Notes: generated by a model from the sequence alone, not told the origin. A stretch of 64,000 bases of DNA from Ciona savignyi (GCA_000149265.1 CH003265.1:116536-180535), one strand, 5' to 3'. Positions 1 to 11,019 are shown, counted from the first letter of the stretch. Numbers and translations: made by a program.

Positions 1-193
1 ATATACCATAATTCAAATTTTGCATATACGATATTAAATAACAGTTAATTGCAAAGGTGATTAATTGTTAGTCAATGATGAGCTAAAGAAATTTTAAAGT
101 ACCGTTTAAAATGATCAGGAGATCATAATTGATCAATTAATGGAAAGAAAGTTAGCTGCTTTAAATTTTAAGGCTGGTATCGCTACCAAAATA

Positions 194-964
194 TCAAGAA
201 TATTTTATAACTGCATAGCAACCGAAAGCTCCGAATGAAACTAAAACAGCAACAGAAATTAGCATTTCTCGATTTATTCGGCTCAGCACAGGATGGGATT
301 GGTTTTCCTCAAAAAATTTTCCACCTGCATTTTTATGAGGAAACGGCCGGTTCGGAATTTCTTTTTCTAAGAAATCACATAGAGGTTTCCATCCATCCGA
401 AACTTTGTATACAAGCAACTTGTCCTTCGGAGCAGCCTCCATCACATACTTGTTGTGCTGGCGATATGTCATTCGATGTCTTATCTCATTTATTGGGATA
501 TTATAAAGTGGGGACTTCATGTATACTCCAAAAACAGCCATAACCCACAATTGTGTATATTTAAAAAGACTTCTTCCAGATGGAGACAAAACCTCTGCCA
601 CACGGAGCCCAAAATTTCTGTTAATGCCTTCCACTTGTTTCACAAGGCTTTTATACCAAGAATCCTCATCTCTTATGGTGAGAATAATCTTAGCATCCGG
701 AAATGCTTTGTGAATTTCTTCCCAAAATATATAAACTGGTGAGTCGAGAGTAACATCAACATTCTCATACATTCGTCGGAAATCTTCAGTTGTTCCTCCA
801 TTGGTAAGGATTGCTTTCCACTCATCTCCAAGGTACCAAAAGTTTTCTAGATAATCATAAACATTGAAATCCAACTCTCTTAGCGCAGTGGACAATGATT
901 TTGTCCCAGTTTTAGCAAATCCAGCAACAATTACCTTCATGTTTGTGTTCCACACTGCATACAC
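194..964 (-). CDS. Sulfotransferase-like protein (Sulfotransfer_4 type), single exon
   Basis: An uninterrupted 256-codon frame. The PAPS 5'-phosphosulfate-binding loop GFAKTGTKSL lies near residues 15-24, and the second cofactor motif IILTIRDEDSWYKSL follows about 80 residues later. The body matches the small sulfotransferase-like family found in tunicates, cnidarians and fungi. The C-terminus ends in a hydrophobic stretch (about residues 234-255), suggesting a membrane tail anchor. Met9 (codon at 938-940) directly precedes KVIVAGF and may be the true start, because family members begin there; the upstream Met adds only MYAVWNTN. The family is assumed to move sulfate from PAPS to an acceptor, but the acceptor is unknown and activity is unproven in many members. 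No intron is visible. The fold call is firm; the substrate cannot be read from the sequence. Confidence 0.85.
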   Translation of the reverse strand: MYAVWNTNMKVIVAGFAKTGTKSLSTALRELDFNVYDYLENFWYLGDEWKAILTNGGTTEDFRRMYENVDVTLDSPVYIFWEEIHKAFPDAKIILTIRDEDSWYKSLVKQVEGINRNFGLRVAEVLSPSGRSLFKYTQLWVMAVFGVYMKSPLYNIPINEIRHRMTYRQHNKYVMEAAPKDKLLVYKVSDGWKPLCDFLEKEIPNRPFPHKNAGGKFFEENQSHPVLSRINREMLISVAVLVSFGAFGCYAVIKYS

Positions 965-1445
965 ATGGAGCCTACACAGCTGAAAAAAACATTTCCCTGG
1001 ATGTTAAATGCTGTTTTGGTATTTGGTTTGGCCAGCAGCCATTATGTTAAGATTGGTACTAGCCTTTGACAACTGGCTGTACCATCCGGCAGAAATTTAG
1101 TGGGCATTTCCTAAAGCAGGTTGATTATATTATTATTATAGAACAGTTTAAACAGACACATTGCCAAAAATGCATGATTTACAAGGAGGAATAAACTGCA
1201 AGTTAAAATAGAGATTATGACGTTAGGTTTAGTGTAATGCCTGGGTTTATTGTTAGTTCTTGGGTTGAGGTTAGTGTTTGGGGTAAGGTTAGTATGAGTG
1301 TTGATAATCTTATTGAGCAATTTTCCCAAATACTTCTTTTCTCTTATTTTAGTGTTGGTCGACTAGGGGAACAAGACATCATGGGGAAAAGGATATAATA
1401 CGCCTGCTGCGTTTCTCAAGATGATTCGTTGGGGTAGCCATGAAC
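965..1445. other. Non-coding interval with degenerate G/T-rich repeat text
   Basis: No gene is seen. Positions about 1195-1310 carry GGTTAG/GGGGT-type text resembling the interior of the MITE copies at 1446-1627 and 56049-56305, so it is probably an older relic of that family. The left part may hold the promoter and 5' UTR of the minus-strand sulfotransferase gene. Confidence 0.4.
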
Positions 1446-1627
1446 CGGTACCTCTAAATACTACAGTTCCGCTTACTATATTTCGTAATTACAAAAGCCA
1501 TGATATTAATGTTAGGGTTGGGGTTAAAGTTAGTTTTGGGGTAAAGATTAGGGACAGGGTTAGAATTACTTTCCATAGCAATCTAAGTGATCCATGCGGT
1601 CTTATAGTATTTAGATTAGAGGCACCC
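1446..1627. mobile_element. MITE family A copy (terminal GGTACCTCTAAATACTACAG)
   Basis: The left end reads GGTACCTCTAAATACTACAG and the right end is a decayed inverted copy (TAGTATTTAGATTAGAGGCACC). The interior has the motif ATTAATGTTAGGGTTGGGG and then ACAGGGTTAGAATTAC...CATAGCAATCTAAG, shared with the copies at 55331-55852 and 56049-56305. It has no coding capacity. It is a non-autonomous terminal-inverted-repeat element; the superfamily is not determined. Confidence 0.75.
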
Positions 1628-1704
1628 GCCATAAACGACCTTCATTATGAATTATGTTTGCAATGATTTTTCGAAGCAAATTTATATTTATTTATCAGTT
1701 TACA

Positions 1705-1762
1705 TGGGTGCCTCTAAATACTACAGGACCGACGCACTTAACCACTAGACCAATGGGCCGTA
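1705..1762. repeat. MITE-A terminus joined to a SINE head fragment
   Basis: GGTGCCTCTAAATACTACAG, the MITE-A end, runs straight into GCACTTAACCACTAGACCA, the reverse complement of the tRNA-like head of SINE family A. The same two elements abut at 55331-55400, where the SINE is nested in the MITE, so this is a truncated relic of a similar nesting. Confidence 0.6.
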
Positions 1763-2214
1763 ATAATGCGGAATCTGTCAATCATGTAATAAAAGCATTC
1801 CATAGACTAGAAACAACAAAAACTTCCGACATTAATCAACGTTTTGTACGATATATCGTATAAAGTCCATATGTTCTATATGTGGTAATATGCAACGTTC
1901 AGAATATCTATTGATGATTGGACCAAGAAAACAAAGCAGGACAAAGAGGAATACTTTAATGAATTTATGAAACACAAGACAAGGCAAATTATAACTGTGG
2001 TACCGGGAAACAATGCTGGTAAAAAGAATGGACAGCGACAGCATTCGACGCCCCACCGAACTAAGGAATAGTGAAAATGTTCATGCACTGCAAGAATTAG
2101 TGCATTTTTACAAATTGTGTCATTTTTAATGTTAATGCGCCTTGAAGCCATAAACAATATGCATATTTCGTTTGATTTTAATTTTACTTGCTTTAAAACT
2201 ATAGCCTGGGATAG
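1763..2214. other. Intergenic, no recognised feature
   Basis: AT-rich unique-looking sequence. Short frames on both strands have no recognisable domain. No gene or clear repeat is seen. Confidence 0.4.
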
Positions 2215-2420
2215 GAAGTGGAGCTATCGCAGTGTGTCTTGTGTATGAACAAGTCGTTCATACTGTTTTATTTTTACCATTAAACAACTGGGTTCAGACG
2301 ATGCCCAATATAAGTGCCTTCTTCAAGGACACAACCGACTAATAAGCTAACTGATGGTTTTGTTTCCAGTACAGTGCCATTGTTCTAACCATTAAGCTTA
2401 GCGGTCGGACTGTTTTCGAT
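2215..2420 (-). repeat. SINE family A, diverged copy
   Basis: Contains the family landmarks in reverse orientation: GTGTGTCTTGTGTATGA, CTGGGTTCAGACGATG and AAGGACACAACCGACTA, matching the better copies at 22318-22560 and 55356-55660. The tRNA-like head is heavily altered. Confidence 0.6.
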
Positions 2421-3404
2421 TGTACGATACACCATTATGCTGGAAAAAAATATAAATGCTCTTATTAATCCCCGTGGTTGGGACAACGAAGCCATACTTG
2501 AACATCTTAAAACGCGGACGGACTGCTTTATTGCATTCGCGCCCATTGTCACCTTCACTATAAATTGCCGTGTTTTGTTTTTACATATCAGTATCAGTAT
2601 TGGGACTTACAAATATTTCTTTTCAGAGCTGACTACCATTGCATAGTTCAACCTTGAATTTTACCCTACCATTGGCACCGAAGTTTTTTGTCGGTTTGTG
2701 TCTCCTTACCAAACCGTTGCGCGGGTCATGAATAAACACTATCTTAATCCTTAATCCTTGATTGTTAGCCTATATATAAATGGTAAGGAACCGACGACTT
2801 TAACATTCAACTGTACACATACACATGGAGAAATCACTGCAATACATGGCCTATTTTTCGACGCTGTACCCTTGACTAGATTATCGTTTTTTACTTATTT
2901 GATATTTGACTCCTAAACGAAGTCGAACAGCATGGTAAAAACTTTAGAGAAACAACATTTGTAAATGGATATGAAACACAATTGCCCGACATCACAAAAA
3001 CTTTGTCTAGTTGTCAGGACTGGTTCAGTGACAGCTAAGAGCAGTGTGAGCCAAAATTGGCTGATGGAAACTAGTAACTTTAAATAAGTGAGTTGTGAAC
3101 TGAACTGCTTGAAACTAATTTACTTTTGCCGATTCGAAAATATTATCGACTCGGGATCAATTGACAAAATAGTTTTGTTGAATGCCTAGAGAGTTTATTC
3201 AATTGCATTTAAAAATATTTAACGAAAAAAGTAATTTAACCATTCACAGGGAAGTTATTCAAACTAGCAAAACGTTTTACCAATTTTAAAATATTTTGCC
3301 GATTTTTTAAGTAGTTTTATCGATTATGAAAAAAGTTTGTAGACTGAACGAAAGTTTGCCCTTATAGGCAGCAACATCATAACACGTTTTTTTTTAAATC
3401 ACAC
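2421..3404. other. Intergenic, no recognised feature
   Basis: About 1 kb of AT-rich sequence between the SINE relic and the 3' end of the Ly6-type gene. Only short spurious frames are present and no domain or repeat was recognised. Confidence 0.4.
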
Positions 3405-3410
3405 TTTATT
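3405..3410 (-). terminator. Polyadenylation signal AATAAA of the Ly6-type gene
   Basis: TTTATT on the plus strand reads AATAAA on the minus strand, about 95 bases past the stop codon at 3503-3505. Spacing fits a short 3' UTR. Confidence 0.55.
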
Positions 3411-3502
3411 TACATTTGTACTGAATTGACCATTATTACAATGTTCTACTGTTTATATTGACATTAACCATTAATTTAAAAACTTAGTAAACCTATCATA
3501 GT

Positions 3503-4652
3503 TTACATATATTGCACAAGAGGTAGAAGAATTGCCAGGAGAGTAATTGAGAGCCAGCTTTTGTTTTTTAATGCTCCGCTGTAGGTGTTCGGCACAGTAT
3601 TGCCATTACAACCATCTGCAAAATAGTTAAAGCATTTTATCGTAAAACTGTTAACATCCACATAAAACAAAACAAAAAAAATTAGCAACAATTGTCTTTT
3701 CAGATTTATTGAATTTTTTAATAAGTTATCGCCAATTTTAACACTGCTCAATTGATCACCGTGGTTTGTTCTGTATTTTTGTATATACAATCGACAATTA
3801 AGTATGGCAGGGTGATTAAATTGGAAAGCTTTTTGAATTTGAAAATCCCTTGAATCACGCCTGTATATACCCACAGCCACAGCAGTTAACATTATCGAAC
3901 TTTAATGTAATTAATTCCTCTAAATTCATATTATTCCTTGTCCGTAATATTAATAACTTACAACAATGGAAACTTACTGGTATTGCAAGTTGCAGCAGTG
4001 CATGTGATAACTCCGAATAAATTAACACATGATTGAGCCTGTGGCACCGCACTACATGTTCTCGTAGTTGTTGTTGATGATCCAAAGACTGTAATATGCT
4101 TTCTTTATTTTTAGCCAATAGATATAAAAATAATGTCCTGTAAAGGCTACTTATGTTTAAACCTCCAGAGTTGAAAAACTTGTTGGTTAAAATACGAGCA
4201 TTCGTAATTTTATTTTACCCAATAGTTATCTAATAATCCATTATTTCAGTTTACGACGCATGTTTTGAATAAGAAGGCAAGGTTTAAAACTGGCAAAATT
4301 TTGATCACCGTTCAAGCAGCATGCATCATACTTGATAGTATATACCGAAAGACCAACACTGCAAACAGCATGTAATACCGCACTTACTGTTATTGTTTAT
4401 GTATATTGTGGTGGTAGCACAATATTGTTCTCCACCGGCACAATTTTGTAGATTCAGCGGTGATAGGGCCTCAGTGTTGCAGGCATTGGATGATACCAAA
4501 CTGCACTGGTAACAATCTAATGCCTCACCTTAACAGATTGATAAAGGTTAACACAATTATAAAACTGAATAAACGCAATGTCTTTAAAATATTACCTTAC
4601 CTTTTAGAACACCAATAACTAAAACAAAGAATACCGAGGTTAGAACATTCAT
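3503..4652 (-). CDS. Ly6/uPAR-family GPI-anchored three-finger protein, 4 exons
   Basis: Exons on the minus strand: 4601-4652, 4388-4528, 3978-4088 and 3503-3615. All joins are phase 1 with GT-AG borders and give 138 residues. Exon 1 encodes a signal peptide (MNVLTSVFFVLVIGVLKG). The mature part begins LDCYQCSL and has ten cysteines (about residues 23, 26, 34, 47, 54, 76, 85, 94, 99, 104) ending in a GCN motif, the ten-cysteine LU pattern. The last exon ends in a small-residue site and a hydrophobic tail (SWLSITLLAILLPLVQYM), a typical GPI-attachment signal. A cell-surface ligand or modulator role is usual for the family, but the partner is unknown. The exon layout (signal, first half, second half, GPI tail) is the classic Ly6 arrangement. 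Minus-strand frames at 3855-4118 and 3503-3892 are only pieces of this gene read through introns. Confidence 0.82.
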
Positions 4653-5384
4653 GCCTATTAAGAATTAAACTTATTCTGAAGGTGTATCTCGGCCAGTTCT
4701 GACTAAAGAATGATTTGCCCTATATGTGTAACTCCCTTTTTAGGTGGGAAAAAATGAAAAGATCATTGTAATTCCTTTCAATTCATGTTTGAATAATAGG
4801 GTGTGTTGTGTTCCGTTGGTTGCTATAGAAAATGTTCAAAGGACAATAAAAGGAGGTCAAACAAAGAAAATGTAAAGTCGTTGCTTAACATTCGACAAAT
4901 ACTATAAGCGTTTGGACAAGTACTATATAAGCCTTTGATCATAAACAAAATGCATGCTGCCATTTAACATAGCATTCGAACTGTTTTAGTTATCATAATA
5001 TTTTTTAAGTGGTACACCGAGTTAAGTTAATTCACGAACAAATAATAGAATTATTTTTTTATCAAAGCGTTTTCATCCATGTTTGACCATTAAGGGCCGT
5101 AGTCGATTTGCTTTAAGATTTGCTATTCGCAGCGGACAATAGAATAAGTTATTGAGAAGAATGAGTTGGGAAATTCCTAAAATCTCCGAGAAGAATAACT
5201 TGCGAAATTTTCGAAATTCCTATTATCATAAACGAATTATTAATAAGTCTATAGCAAGTTTGGATGAACAATTTAAAAGCCCATTAGTTTTTGAAAGCAG
5301 AAACAAACGAAACGCACTTATCAGTAGGGGATATAGAAAATTCCTCTTTTGTGTTAATAAAATTTAGGCCTGCTTTTTAATTAC
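4653..5384. other. Intergenic, upstream of Ly6-type gene
   Basis: No gene is seen. The first few hundred bases are the presumed promoter and 5' UTR of the minus-strand Ly6-type gene. The 71-codon frame at 5152-5367 has no recognisable domain. Confidence 0.4.
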
Positions 5385-5525
5385 AAATCGTAGTCGGTAA
5401 AAAATATAACCCCAATATTTTTTACCGAGCTCAGATTCGAACTTATAATGGGCTAGTCACTAAGACCTTTTTTACATATATAAAGCGATATATGAATCGG
5501 TCGCGTTAACTATTCGGGCACACCA
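5385..5525 (-). repeat. tRNA-derived SINE family B, copy 1
   Basis: On the minus strand it reads GTGTGCCCGAATAGTTAACGCG...CTTAGTGACTAGCCC...AAGTTCGAATCTGAGCTCGG, i.e. a tRNA-like start and a box-B-like GTTCGAATC. It matches the two tandem copies at 44398-44640 in the landmarks CCGAAT-GTTA, GACCGATTC and CTTAGTGAC-AGCC. It lies just 5' of the LINE ORF1. Confidence 0.55.
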
Positions 5526-6950
5526 CCGTTTAAACTTATTGGCAATGTTCTATAGAAAATTTGCTGTAGTATAACACAGCTAACACGATTTGCACGGCTA
5601 GCGTGCGGGTGCGAAAAATGGCAGAGAAAACGTATGCATCGATTGCACACAAGGTCTCAGAGTTGAAGAGGCCTAACTGCTTAGCAGCAAAAACGTTTAA
5701 ACTGGTGTCAGGGTCGGAATTATGTGATCTTATTAAAGAAGTGAATTTTCCGGTGGAAAAGCTGAAGGAAATAGCCGAAAGAAAGGGGAATCTAGTGGAT
5801 TTTACCTGTACAGACCGAGAAAGTGTAATTAAATTGGCGGATATGCTACAAAGGAACGAAAAGGTCAAATTTGTGCGATTGTATGAAAGTTCAAAAATCA
5901 ATATAGCTATTGGATGGGTACCAGTGCCACTAAAAAACGAAGAAATCAAGACCTTTTTTTGAAAAGAACTACCTTCCTATTCACAACGTACAAAGCAAAC
6001 TCAACAAGCTAGGCCTCATATATCTGGTATGAGAATATTATCCGTTTCAAAAGAAGATTTAAATTTAAACCCCATTACCGAGCTATATTAACATCAACGA
6101 TTTTGAATTGTATGTGACATACACCGGCCAAGTCCGCACATGTAAATATTGCCAGGAGCCAGGACATAAACAATCCGAATGTAAAATGCGCGAATTGGAT
6201 TTCCCTAAACTGGAGAGCAAAGCAGTTGAAACCAGCACAACGATCCCCGAGAACAGGCCTCGAGCACGTGTCGGTGCTGCACAGACTGATGACAAACTTG
6301 TTAAAGAAGCAAGCCTTGCTGAAGGCACTCAATTCCAACACGTTCATGCCAAAAAAGACGCCAATTCTGGCTTGAAAGAAATTAAAATATCGCAGGAAAA
6401 CAGAGGAAATAAACGCGCTCTTAGCAGCCCTGCTGGTGTTTCCTTGCCGGCAAAAAAATCAATGAGCCTTAACGTCAATAACATGGAGGTCCGGTGTCCT
6501 AAATGTAACCGAGAAGGTCTAATACAAGAAGAAAACAACACATTTCATTGTTTTAACTGCGCAACAGAATACAAAGTTGCCAAACCATGTTACAATGATG
6601 ACGCTCGCTTTCTAGTCGACACGTCCCGAACCACAATCAACTGTGCAGTCTGCAGGGAAAGTATGCTTATATTGCCCTGCTGTAAAGAATTTCAACCCGA
6701 GCTGAAGAAATCAACCCATATAGTCAGTTGTTTAACCTGTGATGCCGATTCTATCATCTGCGCCTGTGGCACACTCAGTATTAAAACGTCACCTGGAAAT
6801 TATAAAGATTGCAGCAACCCAGAATGTAAAAATGTTATATTCTCTTGTGTTTGTGGATATGCCGGGAGCGAATGCAAATCAAAAAAATCATCCACGAAAT
6901 GTCGCTGCGGAGCCGTATTCAACTGGATAGACTCGGGAAGAAATGCTACA

Positions 6951-7426
6951 TGTAAGATTTATCGTCGCAATTATTGTTTATATTATATCTATGTCACTAG
7001 GGAATAAGGTCGTTATTGTATTCCCTTTTTTCCCACAATTTCACCGAACTATAAAACGCTTGTTTTTTACCGCATGAGCATTATCGTGAGGTAATCGGTC
7101 TTTTGGTAGTATGTTTTGGAATTAACGGTTAGAAAGAAGATGTGTATGACGTGCTTTGGCTCCTGTTTAGCCACAATTTGGTAAATATTGGCTTTATTTC
7201 TCAAACTAGTAATTTTTTGTGATAATTAAATTGTACATATATTTTTCCTTAGAAAACCGTCATTTCAAGACCTTTCATTTTCGCCACCATTCAAATTCGA
7301 ATAAATCCATGAAGTTTTGGACAATGACGCGTTATTTCAAACTCTGAATAAGAGACGCCGTCTAAGCATACTGTAGCCTCTCACTAAGACAGGTGTTAGG
7401 AGCCAGCACCTTGTCGGGAAGTTACA
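6951..7426 (+). repeat. BEL element 5' LTR
   Basis: 476 bp, TG...CA ends. Compared with the 3' LTR I see a T/G difference in the AAGGTCG(T/G)TATTG stretch and a T/C difference in CTGTT(T/C)AGCC; the rest reads identical. Confidence 0.95.
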
Positions 7427-7448
7427 TCGTTTTCAAATTTCTTGGACT

Positions 7449-8036
7449 ACCGTCGTCGTTCCCGTCCAGTCGTCGTTCTCGTCTAGTCGTCGTTCCCGTT
7501 GCCGATTCCCGTTGACGATTCCCGTCGCCGATTCCCGTTGACGATTCCCGTTGCCGATTCCCGTTGACGATTCCCGTCGCCGATTCCCGTTGGCGATTCC
7601 CGTTGACGATTCCCGTTGCCGATTACCGTTGACGATTCCCGTTGCCGATTCCCGTCGCCGATTCCCGTTGCCGATTCCCGTTGCCGATTCCCGTTGACGA
7701 TTCCCGTTGCCGATTCCCGTTGCCGATTCCCGTTGCCGATTCCCGTTGACGATTCCCGTCGCCGATTCCCGTTGACGATTCCCGTTGCCGATTCCCGTTG
7801 ACGATTCCCGTTGCCGATTCCCGTTGCCGATTCCGGTTGACGATTCCCGTTGACGATTCCCGTTGACGATTCCCGTTGCCGATTCCCGTTGCCGATTCCG
7901 GTTGACGATTCCCGTTGACGATTCACGTTGACGATTCCCGTTGCCGATTCCCGTTGCCGATTCCCGTTGCCGATTCCCGTCGCCGATTTCCGTCGCCGAT
8001 TCCCGTTGCCGATTCCCGTCGCCAATTCCCGTTCCT
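7449..8036 (+). repeat. 13-bp minisatellite in the BEL leader
   Basis: Roughly 42 units of GATTCCCGTTGCC / GATTCCCGTTGAC / GATTCCCGTCGCC, preceded by a few longer units with AGTCGTCGTTCCCGT. It lies between the 5' LTR and the Gag-like start at 8078. Because the period is 13, any frame repeats every 39 bases, which produces the long but meaningless minus-strand frame over it. Confidence 0.95.
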
Positions 8037-8077
8037 GAACGTTTTCAATTCCGTTATTCCTGCTGATAAGCCGCAAA

Positions 8078-9832
8078 ATGAAGATTCCAAAGACTTTAAA
8101 TTGTCTCAAACAACTTTACGTGGATGCCGAAAGGCTAATGCTTTCTCCAGTAGGTAGGACGTCACTACGTAAGCTCATACCAATAATCGACCGCGTATTT
8201 GACGAGCTAATGGACTTATGTGTAAATTTTCCAGAAGATCAACCGCTTGAAGATGTTTACATATCAAGAACTCAGTTAAAGAGTCAGAAACGTGAGTTCG
8301 ATACGCATGTGTGTCAGTGGTTAAATAAAACTGAATTGCAATTAGCAAGGACTAACCGCTATACGTCGAGCACAATTTCTACTGCAAACTTTATCCGGAG
8401 TGAACGCCGAAAAGGCCAAATCAGGTTGAAACTCGCCGAACTTGCCTACAAGCAAGCTATGGACAGGTTGTTCGAAACACGCAAGCGTGCAAAGGAGCAA
8501 ACAGATCGTGCTGCTGAAAGGACACGCGTAGCAGCAAAAGAAGCCAATCAAAAAGCTCGCGAATCTATAGAAGCAGAGCGTGTCGCCAACAAAAAACAAC
8601 CAGAATTTGAATACGCGAAGGCAGTTTCTAAAGCTCGAAAAGATGAAGAAATCTTGGAGGCTCTAGACTCGACCTCACCAACATTACAACCCAACGTTGT
8701 TACCGTAGCTACAACGAACAACCGCACTACAGTACGGCCTTCGCTTGCAGACGCTCGATCCAACTTAAGCGATCACAAGAAATCAGTTGCAGAATTAACG
8801 TCGCCACGACAAGTACAAAATACTTTACCGGTAAGCCGTAGACACCAACCCCCGCCCCGTGTGTACAAGCCCGAGCGTATCGAAATAAGCGCAGCTGTTG
8901 AAATCGATGAATGCTGCACCAGTATCAACACGGCCAAGGTTTATATAAATGTTGTTCCCGGTAAAGTCCGTTACGCAGACAAAGAGGTTGATAGCTGTGC
9001 AGTTATCGATCAAAGTTCCACGACAACACGCCGTGAGGAGTCGATAGTAAGTTCACCAAATGCTGCTGGTAATTCACGTTGTATTACGTTGCAAACCCTA
9101 ACATCATTTCGTGTTTTAGATACAGTTTTACCCCTTGCACTCTCTGCCCAGCCTGTGGAGGGTGAAGATTGGAATAACCTTTCCGACGTCGTTGCTTTGG
9201 ATAAGATATATGGGAATCCTAATGTATTACATGATCCGCAGGCGTTGCAGCGACACCATCACTTGCAAGGTGTGAAAATTCCACAGATCGAAGATGGATC
9301 AGTCAAGTTGCTAATCGGGGCAAACGGTCCCCAAGTTTTCCGTGTCGAGTCCACGAGAAGCGGAAATGGTCGCTGTCCCGACGCTGTCAAAACCCGTCTA
9401 GGATGGTCACTTCTAGGCCCCTGTGGTGATAAAAGCCGTTCCAATTGTAAGGCCAGCGTTATGTTTTTAAAGGATGAAAACGATCTCAAACCAATGATCG
9501 ACGATCTCGATGACCTCAACGACAGCTTTCTTCGGTTCCCGACCTCGATTGAAGACCGAAGAGCACACGACCTTATGAAGGGTTCAGTTAAGTTTGTTCA
9601 TTATGAATTACCCCTCCCATTGCGCCACGATTATGAGATTCTCCCAGACAATGGCGCCATGGCGATGGGGCGCCTTAAAGTTTTAGCAAAGCGACTTGTG
9701 CAAAACTCAAATATTAAACAAAAGTATGTCGAGCAAGTGAACAACATGATGACAAAGTGCTATTCAGAGAAGGTGCCATATGACGAAATCGTCACCGACC
9801 GCAGAATCTGGTACCTACCGCACCAACCCCGT
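8078..9832 (+). pseudogene. BEL Gag-Pol fragment: Gag-like, degenerate protease, N-terminal RT edge
   Basis: 585 codons in one frame starting at an AAAATG. The N-terminal third is basic and Glu/Ala/Lys-rich, likely coiled coil (about residues 120-200). A Pol part follows, with LLIGANGPQVF and TRLGWSLLGP, typical of the BEL protease-to-RT boundary, then the spacer with LPLPLRHDYEILPDN and DRRIWYLPHQP, the N-terminal edge of reverse transcriptase. No Gag zinc knuckle is seen, and the protease active-site triad is not recognisable (only a DSCAVID-like string), so Gag/protease is also shortened. The frame stops at the deletion joint, just where the catalytic RT would begin. Confidence 0.8.
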
Positions 9833-9835
9833 TAA

Positions 9836-10469
9836 TAACCCTCACAAACCGGACAAACTATGTGTAAATCAAATAAATGAATTTCTTCTACAACGCGAAA
9901 TTCAATGGAATTTCAACCCTCCCTGCGCTTCACACATTGGTGGAGCCTGGGAAAGAATGATTAGATCCGTTCGTCGGATTTTACTTTCCATTTCAGGTGA
10001 AAAGACATTGAACGATGATCAACCGAACCACCTGCTCAAGGTGAACCCGTCAAGTGAGCTGCCTCCAACTTTGACCAATGAACGGCAATGTTACGCTCGA
10101 CGCCGCTGGCGCTACGTTCTACATCTAGCCAACCGAATTTGGGCCAGATGGTCGGGAGAGTACCTACGAACTATCATCGCACGCCAGAAATGGCACAAAA
10201 GAAAAGAAAACGTGAAGATAGGAGACGTTGTATTTCTGGTGGACAACACAACACCACGGTCACAATGGTCCATTGGAAGAATTACCTCCGTGTACCCGGA
10301 CAGCCACGGTGTAGCTCGAAATGTGCTAGTCAAAGCACGTGACACCGAATTCAAGAGACCGATACACAAACTATGTATCATAGTACCCGCTACGGACGTG
10401 CGCAATGAGAGTGTTGACCCTGCTACAGCTCTCAACGAGATTGCGGACATTAGCCCGGTCATTGAATGA
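9836..10469 (+). pseudogene. BEL integrase C-terminal fragment
   Basis: A different frame from the upstream Gag-Pol piece. It begins inside the integrase core with EIQWNFNPPCASHIGGAWERM and ends with the C-terminal barrel-like region (WARWSGEYLRT...VKIGDVVFLVD...WSIGRI) that closes BEL polyproteins. A second gap is probable near 10040, where the usual stretch between the core and the WARWSGEYL segment is very short. The stop at 10467-10469 lies about 60 bases before the polypurine tract. Confidence 0.8.
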
Positions 10470-10531
10470 ATCTTAACACGCGACGTAAATCTATTAAATT
10501 GTAAATTGCTCAATTGTACGATCTCGCAATT

Positions 10532-10543
10532 TGGGGGGGGGAG
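10532..10543 (+). other. Polypurine tract of the BEL element
   Basis: A run of nine G followed by AG abuts the 3' LTR start TGTAAG. In LTR retroelements this RNase H-resistant primer starts plus-strand DNA synthesis. Confidence 0.75.
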
Positions 10544-11019
10544 TGTAAGATTTATCGTCGCAATTATTGTTTATATTATATCTATGTCACTAGGGAATAA
10601 GGTCGGTATTGTATTCCCTTTTTTCCCACAATTTCACCGAACTATAAAACGCTTGTTTTTTACCGCATGAGCATTATCGTGAGGTAATCGGTCTTTTGGT
10701 AGTATGTTTTGGAATTAACGGTTAGAAAGAAGATGTGTATGACGTGCTTTGGCTCCTGTTCAGCCACAATTTGGTAAATATTGGCTTTATTTCTCAAACT
10801 AGTAATTTTTTGTGATAATTAAATTGTACATATATTTTTCCTTAGAAAACCGTCATTTCAAGACCTTTCATTTTCGCCACCATTCAAATTCGAATAAATC
10901 CATGAAGTTTTGGACAATGACGCGTTATTTCAAACTCTGAATAAGAGACGCCGTCTAAGCATACTGTAGCCTCTCACTAAGACAGGTGTTAGGAGCCAGC
11001 ACCTTGTCGGGAAGTTACA
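10544..11019 (+). repeat. BEL element 3' LTR
   Basis: 476 bp, nearly identical to 6951-7426; followed by target duplication CTACA at 11020-11024. Confidence 0.95.

Larger units (their letters stand above)
6951..11019 (+). mobile_element. BEL/Pao LTR retrotransposon, young insertion, internally deleted
   Basis: Flanked by 476-bp LTRs (6951-7426 and 10544-11019) that begin TGTAAGATT and end GTTACA and differ at only two positions that I can find. The 5-bp target duplication CTACA lies at 6946-6950 and 11020-11024. A purine run, GGGGGGGGGAG, sits directly before the 3' LTR. The interior has Gag/protease-like and start-of-reverse-transcriptase coding, then jumps to the end of integrase, so the RT core, RNase H and most of integrase are absent. 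The integrase context (HIGGAWERMIRSVRR) is diagnostic for BEL/Pao. It is non-autonomous; it moved recently by LTR identity. Confidence 0.92.

Noticed and set aside
7449..8036. CRISPR-like repeat array
   Set aside because: Units are contiguous 13-mers without spacers, in an animal retroelement; it is a minisatellite.
7483..8109. 208-codon minus-strand frame with a 13-residue repeat
   Set aside because: It is a by-product of the 13-bp minisatellite (13 x 3 = 39); any strand and frame without stops would give a repetitive peptide.
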